A stretch of DNA of 18,049 nucleotides, taken from the NCBI GenBank assembly GCA_036397975.1, contig DASWHW010000112.1, positions 1-18,049 of the forward strand. The letters run 5' to 3'. Position 1 is the first letter of the stretch. Each line of letters begins with the position of its first letter. The notes under the pieces are model-generated. The model was not told the origin of the DNA. It saw only the letters and a program-made list of their open reading frames with translations, and ran no database searches. This DNA comes from SZUA-287 sp036397975 (lineage in GTDB: Bacteria; Bacteroidota; Ignavibacteria; UBA10030; UBA6906). Positions 1 to 7,300 of this stretch are shown here, piece by piece. The translations under genes were made by a program, and so were the position numbers.

Positions 1-73
1 CGTGTGATACACCTTCCCCGTGATTACTGGATAGTATGATCAGAAAGGAGAAGGAGGCGTGCGGAGTGGGGGC

Positions 74-102
74 AATTTAGTGTGGAGAATTGGAAATGTC
101 AA
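74..102 (-). promoter_or_regulatory. possible sigma-70-like promoter reading leftward
   Basis: On the minus strand a perfect TTGACA (97-102) is followed after 17 bases by TAAATT (74-79), which matches four of six bases of TATAAT. It lies just beyond the terminator of the small gene at 163-420 and points out of the left edge of the window, as expected for a separate leftward gene whose start is not included. The call rests on consensus matching alone; promoters in this bacterial group can differ from the E. coli consensus. Confidence 0.3.
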
Positions 103-120
103 GGGGTGCGTCACGAAAAG

Positions 121-149
121 AAAAAACCCGGCTTAATCCCGGTCTGGTT
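121..149 (-). terminator. probable rho-independent terminator after the 85-residue gene
   Basis: Read on the minus strand, a CCGG/CCGG stem with a 7-base loop, extended outside a bulge by AAC/GTT, runs into a stretch of six T. It starts about 14 bases after the stop codon of the gene at 163-420. The stem is short, so termination may be partial. Confidence 0.5.
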
Positions 150-162
150 CCTTGTGGAATTG

Positions 163-420
163 TTAGTTTGAACTGCTCTTGATCCGCACTGAACGGCTGC
201 TCAGCTGCATGTTTTCGAGAAATATGGTTCTTAAGGTTTTGTATTCTTTGTAGAGCGACAGCGTGTATTTCCGTAGAATCTCCAGCTCATCTTCTTCTAC
301 AAGATCATCAATGGTAAGACCCTTCATACCTTCTCGGTCTTCAACGTCCTTGATGCGAGATAGAACCAGGGCATGGAATAGCGGATCCATCGTATTGAGG
401 TATTTGAAGTAATCGCCCAT
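163..420 (-). CDS. small hypothetical protein, 85 residues
   Basis: I do not recognise this family. The 85-residue product has no signal peptide or membrane segment. It is charged and looks mostly helical, with an acidic middle part (IDDLVEEDELEILRKY, about residues 37-52) followed by a Lys/Tyr-rich helix and a basic, Ser-rich tail (RSVRIKSSSN). This suggests a small soluble cytoplasmic protein. Evidence that it is a real gene is its position: a T-tailed hairpin begins about 14 bases after the stop, and an inverted repeat (466-490) sits 46 bases upstream of the start. The ATG at 420 has no strong Shine-Dalgarno, only GAGCTGAAGC-like purines. No neighbour suggests a function. Confidence 0.6.
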   Translation of the reverse strand: MGDYFKYLNTMDPLFHALVLSRIKDVEDREGMKGLTIDDLVEEDELEILRKYTLSLYKEYKTLRTIFLENMQLSSRSVRIKSSSN

Positions 421-465
421 GTCAGCTTCAGCTCATCGCTTGCACTTATATTTTGTTTTGTAGAT

Positions 466-490
466 CCGTATTAGCAGAATACCAATACGG
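466..490. promoter_or_regulatory. inverted repeat upstream of the 85-residue gene
   Basis: CCGTATT (466-472) and AATACGG (484-490) form a perfect 7-base inverted repeat around an 11-base spacer. It lies 46-70 bases upstream of the leftward start codon at 420. On the minus strand it overlaps weak promoter-like hexamers (TTGGTA, 17 bases, TACAAA), so an operator is possible. No T tail follows on either strand, so it is not a terminator. Confidence 0.3.
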
Positions 491-584
491 GAAAGAAAGG
501 TTTAGTACTTGCCCCTCAGAGAGAGAGTGGCATTAGTTTTCACGTCAACAGCACGCGTCAAAGATGAGGTGCTTGAGTACTATA

Positions 585-611
585 GGCTCATGAATCATGA
601 TGGCTCATGAG
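585..611. repeat. short palindromic repeat cluster (TCATGA words)
   Basis: GGCTCATGA occurs at 585-593 and again at 602-610. Between them is the palindrome ATCATGAT (594-601). CTCATGA (587-593) and TCATGAG (605-611) also form an inverted repeat. The arrangement resembles a small multi-site protein-binding region, but nothing in the window identifies a partner. Confidence 0.3.
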
Positions 612-861
612 AAATGTAAAGCAAAGCACCAACAAGGTCAACAAGAAGAACTGGGTTTTACAATAAGAAGTTGTTGATTTCGCATGCAATATAGGGCAAT
701 CTGGCTATAAGTAGCCGTCGCTGGGGACATTGGATACCCGGTTTGTTCGAACCTCGCGTTTTTCTCTTGAGGTTGACGGAAGAGGAACAAGTATTTTAGG
801 GGAATTGTGGGGGATCAGATCAAGGACGATCCGGTTTCAATTCTGTCCGATCACTGGGCAC

Positions 862-1338
862 TTACTGTCCCAGGCGATGAGTATAGATTATGTTGCTCGG
901 CTGATTGACATTCTTGCCAGGCATAACGTCCTTTTCATCTTCTTCAAGGCGCTTAAGGATTTTCCAGATTGTCCTCTCGGAGATTGTGATGTTATGTTTC
1001 TCCTGAAGATAGGCGCGAAGCCTTCTCTGCCCAAATCCTGTCTGTTCCTTGAGGCGTTTCAACAGGAGAACGCTTGATTCGGGCGTTGCCCGTGGAAATG
1101 TATGAGGCCGACGGGATTGATCCAACAAACTCTTGGAGTCACCCCCTGAAGCCTTGTATCGCTTCAGCCATTTATAGAATGTCTTTCGGCTTATCCCGAA
1201 CTTTCTGCACACCTCCTGCGCACTTCCAGTCTCCTTATAGCAGATCATCCATGCAAGCCGGGGCGTCAACGACTCGTGGTGATGCGACTGATCACCACTG
1301 TTGTGATCCGAATTTGACATTGCAGCATTATGGTCCAT
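862..1338 (-). CDS. double helix-turn-helix protein, transposase-like N-terminal region without catalytic domain
   Basis: The product resembles the DNA-binding N-terminal half of IS481/IS3-type transposases. The first helix-turn-helix (about residues 28-60, AQEVCRKFGISRKTFYKWLKRY) is followed by a linker with the family-typical SRRPH, then a second helix-turn-helix (about 101-131, FGQRRLRAYL and SERTIWKILKRL). The DDE integrase core that should follow is absent; the frame ends about 27 residues later and no core is visible in the other frames downstream. I chose the ATG at 1338 because GGGGGAG lies 8 bases before it. An ATG at 1377 would add 13 residues and start one base after the stop of the preceding gene. 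The N-terminus is His-rich (DHN, DHN, SHHHE). It is either a decayed transposase or a stand-alone DNA-binding protein derived from one. The 40-base gap from the TIGR03790-family gene allows co-transcription. Confidence 0.65.
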   Translation of the reverse strand: MDHNAAMSNSDHNSGDQSHHHESLTPRLAWMICYKETGSAQEVCRKFGISRKTFYKWLKRYKASGGDSKSLLDQSRRPHTFPRATPESSVLLLKRLKEQTGFGQRRLRAYLQEKHNITISERTIWKILKRLEEDEKDVMPGKNVNQPSNIIYTHRLGQ

Positions 1339-1378
1339 ATGCTGTGCTCCCCCTTGATTATTGGTTGTGTCCGTCATG

Positions 1379-3067
1379 TTATTTTATCACAGTCATTTTT
1401 TTTGTTTGAACGTTTGTCCCGACTTCAAGACGGTAGAAATATATTCCCGATGCGAGTGTGCCAGCATGAACAACCGCTTGGTGCGTGCCTTCGGTTTGTA
1501 CTTCGTCGACCATCCTTGAGACCTCTTGACCAAGCCCCGAATAAATGGCAAGCCGCACTCTTTCAGTTTTTGGAATACTGTATCGAATCGTTGTCGTAGG
1601 GTTGAACGGATTGGGATAGTTCTGTTCAAGAGCAAAGGAATATATCATTCCAGTCTCGACAACATCTGTTGGTGCGTCCACGCTGACAAGTTGAGCCTCG
1701 GAATAATGAGTTGTTCCGTCGAAATCGATTTGCTTCAACCTGTACTCATAAACACCCGGCTGAACACCTTCGTGAAGCCATAAGTAATCGTGCGGCGTGA
1801 CGGTTGTTCCATTGCCGGGAACGTTGCTGCCGCCAATATCGATAAAGTCCTGAGCGGCAGTATCTCTTGCTTGAATCATGAACCCAAAATTATTCGTCTC
1901 CGACAGCGTGCCCCACTGCAATGAAACGATCAGACCGGTCGCCGATGTGCTAAAGTAATGCAACTGGACGGGCAGGGGAGAGGATGGCCCGTCGATACTT
2001 GTTTTCGGATCACCAATGATGACGTCCATCCACGAGAGATATCGCGACCCCATGTAATAGCTTTCAGCAAGGTTGTTCCCACTGGTATAGCGATCGAACA
2101 AAACCTCCACGTTCGTCATGGCGCTTGAGAACGGTTCGTACACGTACCCTTTCGCGCCTGTAATTCCTTCCTGGAGCATGTCGGCAATCAGAGATTGTCC
2201 ATAGACTGCTGGACTCTCAAAGGTTCGGCCGGAGGTTGAAACATAAGTCTCTGCTAGGGATCCAGGTGCCCATGAGTTCTGCGGTATCGCGTACTGCGAA
2301 TATGCAGAGTAGTTGTAGTCGTTACTTCCCCAACTTACGTAACCAGCAACCTGTTGGCGTCCCGTGAGAAAAGTGGTTGTTGTGTCGATCTCAACGCTTT
2401 TTCCTCTGGAGACAAGAATCGCAGATGCGTTTTCCATATTCGTATTCAGCGAACTCAGTATGGGGTCCCAATTTGGGTCCTGGTCAAACACAAACCGGGC
2501 ATCCACAGGCAGACTCAAACCAGGCCCACTCCTATCAATGAGGTCGTAGACGTGCTGAACGGTATATGCATCCAGGCGCGTTACGAGGTAGAAACCATAT
2601 TGGCCGCGTGTGAATTGAGCGTTTTGAAGCCAGTAGGATGATGTGATCTTTGAATTTTGTCCAATATAGGATTCGTACGAGCCGAGAATACACGCGAGAT
2701 CACTCTCGACGGAAGATGAAGCAGACGATGAAGAAAAGGTATTCCCCCTGTTCACTTTTAGCGGTATACCCTTCGTGGTCACTATGTAGTTTGTTGATGT
2801 CACTAAGTTATTCGTAGTTAGGTGACTCTCTATCTGTTGTCGCAGCAATTCAAACCGGGTGCTATCAATCTCTTCAACAGTATCCGCCGAAACGTAAATC
2901 ATGTTCACCGACGGAATTGTGCGCGCGTTTTGGTAGTAATTCCCTATCGCGACGGACTGACTGCTATTCACATTGACAATAACGACCACATCCGTATATG
3001 ACGTCTGCCCATTTGCATGGCTAATGGCCATGAAAGAGAACAAAACCCCAACTGCACAAAGCCTCAT
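1379..3067 (-). CDS. TIGR03790-family secreted protein with T9SS type A sorting domain
   Basis: An exported protein of 562 residues. The signal peptide covers residues 1-20 with likely cleavage ANG|Q. Residues about 25-355 match the TIGR03790 family of unknown function: VVVIVNVNSSQSVAIGNYY near the start, TTKGIPLKV at about 92-100, and LAESYYMGSRYLSWMDVIIGDP near its end. A beta-sandwich of the type common just before T9SS tails follows (about 360-465, LQWGTLSETNNFGFMIQARD, YRLKQIDFDG). The C-terminal about 88 residues are a T9SS sorting domain with QNYPNPFNPTTTIRYSIP and a final KKMTVIK. The start is the ATG at 3067. An upstream in-frame GTG at 3085 only translates the Shine-Dalgarno itself (GGGGGAGAAGAG) as MGGEEQ. 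The protein is predicted to cross the outer membrane through T9SS and be surface-attached or released. The biochemical role of TIGR03790 is not known to me. Confidence 0.88.
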   Translation of the reverse strand: MRLCAVGVLFSFMAISHANGQTSYTDVVVIVNVNSSQSVAIGNYYQNARTIPSVNMIYVSADTVEEIDSTRFELLRQQIESHLTTNNLVTSTNYIVTTKGIPLKVNRGNTFSSSSASSSVESDLACILGSYESYIGQNSKITSSYWLQNAQFTRGQYGFYLVTRLDAYTVQHVYDLIDRSGPGLSLPVDARFVFDQDPNWDPILSSLNTNMENASAILVSRGKSVEIDTTTTFLTGRQQVAGYVSWGSNDYNYSAYSQYAIPQNSWAPGSLAETYVSTSGRTFESPAVYGQSLIADMLQEGITGAKGYVYEPFSSAMTNVEVLFDRYTSGNNLAESYYMGSRYLSWMDVIIGDPKTSIDGPSSPLPVQLHYFSTSATGLIVSLQWGTLSETNNFGFMIQARDTAAQDFIDIGGSNVPGNGTTVTPHDYLWLHEGVQPGVYEYRLKQIDFDGTTHYSEAQLVSVDAPTDVVETGMIYSFALEQNYPNPFNPTTTIRYSIPKTERVRLAIYSGLGQEVSRMVDEVQTEGTHQAVVHAGTLASGIYFYRLEVGTNVQTKKMTVIK

Positions 3068-3722
3068 CTGCTCTTCTCCCCCCACAAATTCTCCATCATG
3101 GCTATAAATGTTTCAGACTACATGCCAGAACAAAGGTTGCAGCAGAGAAGACGAAGGTTGAGCGAAATGGATACAAATCTGCTTTGAATGAAGATTTTGG
3201 GACCGAGGATTGTAAGGACGTGCAATGAGGCATGCCTGTTTCTGTTCTTTCTACACTACGGTTCTACATTTTACCTATGGTCGTACTGAACTTTATCCAG
3301 GTAGATTAGTGGGTTCTTCGTGGATGCACCTTTTTAGAAACGTAACCGCCACAACCTAATAAGACCATTCGCAACAAAGTCGCTATGATCGCTGTCGCTT
3401 GATCTGTCAAATACGTCGTAGATTTGATAGTAACCCCATTTTTCGTAAGTTGACGTGTAATCCTTGGTCTGTTCTTTTCTCCTTTTGATCCTCATCGAAC
3501 CAGTTGCCTTTTTTTTGCCTTGCTCATACTAGATTTTTTCGGGGGTGATACGATATTCTGTTTCGATGAAGACATTGACATCTCTACTCCTCTCCCCAAG
3601 ACCATTCAGCATCAAATTCTCAGACGTTTTCTTTCAATTTGTTGTCTTAACACTGCACCGGGAGCGTTTTTTCCTGAACAAGCTTTTCAAATTCAACCAC
3701 CAACCATCAGAAAGGTTTAAGC
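3068..3722. other. divergent intergenic region
   Basis: This 655-base gap lies between the leftward TIGR03790-family gene and the rightward gene at 3723 and must hold promoters for both. Apart from the possible leftward small frame at 3334-3581, I see a 6-base inverted repeat TCAAAT/ATTTGA (3407-3412 and 3422-3427), which falls inside that frame. No clear promoter hexamers stand out. Rightward frames of about 62-66 codons here overlap the small leftward frame and have no ribosome site worth noting. Confidence 0.4.
3334..3581 (-). CDS. possible small gene in two overlapping frames with an A8 slippery run
   Basis: This leftward frame is too short for ordinary gene finding. An ATG at 3581 follows AGGAG with 5 bases between, the best ribosome site in this gap. 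It opens a 29-codon frame (MSMSSSKQNIVSPPKKSS...) that reaches GCA AAA AAA AGG at the A8 run (3510-3517) and stops at TGA (3494-3496). A -1 slip on A AAA AAA would continue through KATGS into a second frame whose own ATG (3495) overlaps that TGA as ATGA. The second frame gives 53 residues, MRIKRRKEQTKDYTSTYEKW... ending ...LIRLWRLRF at 3334. The slipped product would be about 82 residues, basic then aromatic-rich. It could be a programmed frameshift, two coupled tiny genes, an indel-broken gene, or chance. I do not recognise it. Confidence 0.3.
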
Positions 3723-4235
3723 ATGCGATATAAATCTAAAGGGTTTCTTGCCCTGTTCACTGGAGCTCTTCTCATTGTCAGTGTTCCGAACTCAAGTAGG
3801 GCGCAATCAAAGAGCATGGCTACTGAAGAGCTGGCTCGCCGGGCTGATGTCATCGTCGTTGGAAAGGTGACTGCCGTCCAATCCGAGTGGAACGCCGATC
3901 GCAGCAGAATATACACAACAGTGACAGTGGCGATAGATCAGAATATAAAGGGACAGGGGAATCCAATATCAGTAACTATATCGACTCCAGGTGGTGAAAT
4001 CGGCGGCGTTGGAGAATGGTACAGCCACACGCCTAAGTTCAAAGTGGATGAAGAAGTGGTTGTATTCGCGGAGAGAGAGAAGGGGGGGAGGCTCATAGTC
4101 TCTGGCGGAGATCAAGGGAAGCTAACAGTGATGAACGAGGAGTCCACTGGCAGCAAAACCGTGATCGATTCTGAGCCGCTCATGATGTATACTTCACGTC
4201 TTAAGAGCGTTGTTCAGGCTCAAAGCCGCGAGTAG
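3723..4235 (+). CDS. exported small beta-rich protein, likely companion of the downstream metzincin
   Basis: A 170-residue exported protein. The signal peptide is residues 1-27 (basic start, hydrophobic 8-21, SRA|Q cleavage), leaving about 143 mature residues. The mature part begins with a helix (TEELARRADVIVVGKVTAV), followed by alternating strands with a Gly-rich motif GGEIGGVGEWYSHTPKF (about residues 89-105), then DEEVVVFAE and GGDQGKLTV. I recall proteins of this build (LVVxGxV..., VxxxxGGExGGxG..., FxxGExxVVFL) encoded next to matrixin-type metalloproteases in several bacteria; their function is undefined. Here the next gene carries such a protease domain, 104 bases downstream on the same strand with no terminator between. 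It could be a periplasmic chaperone, inhibitor or partner; this is inference. Start supported by GAAAGG upstream of the ATG. Confidence 0.75.
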   Translation: MRYKSKGFLALFTGALLIVSVPNSSRAQSKSMATEELARRADVIVVGKVTAVQSEWNADRSRIYTTVTVAIDQNIKGQGNPISVTISTPGGEIGGVGEWYSHTPKFKVDEEVVVFAEREKGGRLIVSGGDQGKLTVMNEESTGSKTVIDSEPLMMYTSRLKSVVQAQSRE

Positions 4236-4339
4236 CAATCGTCTGATGAGTATAGCGACTCCGCTTCAACCATTCACATGTTAGTAAATACCTGCGCGAC
4301 GATATTCAATCGCATCATCACAATACACTGGGAACTTCC

Positions 4340-7300
4340 ATGATCAAGTATTTCCGATTGTCAGTTAACAAGTCCGGGACGGTGCGGACAAATTTTGGTT
4401 TCGTCTGTTTACTGTTTGCAATGAGTATCAGTAATGCACAGGCGCAACCGAGCACGGTGTTCGTGCCCTATGAGGCCGCGGGATACAGAGTGCTAATGGT
4501 CAAGAGCAATTCTGTCCCAGCAGGTTTTCAAAACTTTTCTTTCAACGATGCATCATGGGCGACGGCTGTAGCTGCTGTTGGAAAGATCAACCCACCCTGT
4601 CCACTCAATACGTCAGCTCACGTCCATACCGAGTGGGAGCAATCCAAAGATGTATTGTTAAGGAAACATATGACACTGCCGGCTGGCACTCGTGACGTAC
4701 AAATCAGCGTCGCACTTGACAACAGCATCCAGGTTTGGCTTAACGGGACGGACGTTTCAGGCGGAATGAAAACTCATCTTGACTGCGCATCTCCAGGGGA
4801 TTTCGTTTTTAATGTGCCGAACAGTGTCTTGAGGACAGGTGATAATGTTATCGCCGTTCGCGGATTCTGGAAGAATGGGAATGCGAACGCCTATGTCGAT
4901 GTCAAGGTCACCGGAACCATCACGTACACTATTACGGCTTCTGCAGGTGCGAACGGTTCAATCACGCCTAGCGGTGCCGTATCAGTGAACTTGGGTGGAA
5001 ATCAGAGTTTCGCGATTGCAGCGGCAACCAATCACCATGTTGCCAGCGTAGTGGTCGACAATGTTGCCTGGTTTACTGCTCAACAGCAGGTTTACCGACC
5101 GAAAGATACCACATATATATTTACAAACGTGACTGCTAATCACTCGATTAATACATCCTTCGCCATTAATTGGTACCCATTTCAAATTGATGAGTCTACC
5201 TTCCAGCTCTTATCTTTTAGTCCAGAGACTGGAGCCACGTATTCAGCATCGTCGATCGCTGACATTGGAGGAAGCGTCAAAGTTGGAAATATAATCCAGC
5301 CTCTTCCATACTCTCAACCATACCAATACAACCAAGCCGTAAATCTTGAAGCGCAACCTAACCCGGGCTTTCATTTCATATCTTGGATCATAATCAGCGG
5401 GGAAGGAGCTGGCCAGACTACAACAGAATATTCCGGTTACCAGCGTGTTGTTGTGATGGATGATGTCAAAACAGTGATGGCGAGGTTTGGAAAAAACTCA
5501 CCCCAATCAATCCCCGTAACATCGAATCAAGATAATGCTGGAACTCCCCTCCAGGGATCATTACGTTGGGCTCTCAACATTGCTAATGGAAATCCCGGAC
5601 TCGACAGCATACAATTTAATCTCGCAGGTACTGATGCTGACCGGACAATACAATTGTATCAGCCGCTAGTGTTGACTGATCAGACCGTAACCGGTGGGTC
5701 CTCAATTATTGTGGAGCCGTCGTCTTCGTATTCCGGCAACGGCAATGGCTTCGAATTGCTCGGAGAGTTCTCTCCGCAGTATGGATACACTCCTCAAGGA
5801 AGCACGGTTCGGAGTTTGGAAATCCGAAATTTCACGGGCGCAGGAATTTGTATTAAGGGTGACAATAACGTGGTTCAGGGAAACCAGATCCACAACAACG
5901 GGAGCCATGGCATCTGTATCATCGATGCGAATGGAAATCTTGTGGGAGGTACTAATTCCGGCGACGGCAATGTTATCTATTCCAACGGCGGCAATGGCGT
6001 GGACGTTCGGATAGTGACTGCTGTAGTTCCACCGACGAACAATGGGATACTTGGCAATCTGATCTACTCGAATACCGGACTTGGTATCGATCTCGGGGGC
6101 AATGGTATCACAGCGAATACATACCCGCCCGGACCCAGCCAGCCGCTGGTACAACCCGCGGTCCCCACCGCTGTCAACCATGGGGTGAATTCCCCGCTCC
6201 TTCACTTTGCTTCCATTTCAACGGGTGGATCTACTTCGCAGGTGGAAGGTTCACTCCTTACCTGGATTAACACTCCGTTCCTCGTTCAGATTTTTCTCAC
6301 GGATGCGAGCGGAGAGACCAACGGCGAGGGGGCCGCGCTGCTTGGTGAGATCACGGTGACAACCGACAGCATTGGTTACGCCCCTTTTCAGATTATCTCG
6401 AACCAAGGCCTCAACTCAGGACAATTCGTAACGGCGACAGCAACTGAATTGACTAACGGAACATTCCTCCCAAAGAATTCATCCGAATTCGCAGCGAACC
6501 TACCGGTTGGGATCAGGACGAAGTATTATGACCAGGCCTCCCATTCTGATGGAGGACATTTCGTTGTGAACCTCACGCAATCGGGGATACCCCTCCACTG
6601 GCGCGATGGATTGGTTAAATATAGACTGAGCAGCACAATTGCAAATCCGACATTGAGAGGAGTAGCCCGTAATTCGTTCACGACATGGAATCAAGTAGCC
6701 CCCACTCGCTACTCAGAGTTCATTGATCAAGTTCCTTCAGCAGTTTCTCCTGCCGCAGATGCAAAATGGGGGGGGAATCCGGACGGATATAATAACATTG
6801 TCTGGATCAATGGGACGAATGCCGCCGGTACCTGGACCGCAGCCACCGGTGCGCCGAACAATGTTATCGCGGTAACTCGACTTCGATACGATGCTATCAC
6901 AGGAGAGATTACCGATGCCGATATAGCAATCAACAATGACATGACGGACACCGATTCAACAAAGCGAGGATTCGAGTTCGAGGTTGTCAATGGTGCCGCC
7001 ATTAATGAGGATGCAGGAAGTCTTGTTGATCCACCGGGAAAGCAGCCGAAGGATTTCGAAGCAACGGTAACGCATGAAAACGGCCACGCTCTCGGTCTTG
7101 CTGATATATATAATCCGGGATATCCGCAGTATGTGCCTGACATGCTGAACGGCAATGAGAATGTCACGATGTACGGATTCATCAAAGATCAGGAAAATGC
7201 AAAACGTACGTTGAAACCCGCCGACGAGGACGCCATTACGTGGATGTATGCGAATGTGCCCGAAAGTCATCTTGATCTCGCGCTCGTGTTCGACGGCTCA

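Larger units (their letters stand above)
421..861. other. intergenic stretch with two palindromic elements, no gene seen
   Basis: No reading frame here is convincing; the longest starts are about 25-30 codons with poor start context. Two ordered elements are visible: an inverted repeat at 466-490 and a cluster of TCATGA words at 585-611, both listed separately. The stretch separates the 3' end of the helix-turn-helix gene (862) from the start of the small gene at 420, both on the minus strand. Confidence 0.5.

Noticed and set aside
1..39. possible C-terminal end of a rightward gene (frame 1, stop at 37-39)
   Set aside because: Only 12 codons are visible, and the leftward promoter-like signal nearby gives no support.
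730..1077. 115-codon rightward frame
   Set aside because: It is antisense to the helix-turn-helix gene, whose protein has clear family motifs; no ribosome site and no recognisable sequence.
3068..3085. GTG start adding MGGEEQ to the TIGR03790-family protein
   Set aside because: Those codons are the Shine-Dalgarno of the ATG at 3067, and the signal peptide is normal from that ATG.
3545..3733. 62-codon rightward frame in the divergent region
   Set aside because: Overlaps the start of the signal-peptide gene at 3723 and has no good start context or motif.
5702..6205. 167-codon leftward frame
   Set aside because: Shadow of the beta-helix part of the giant cargo gene.
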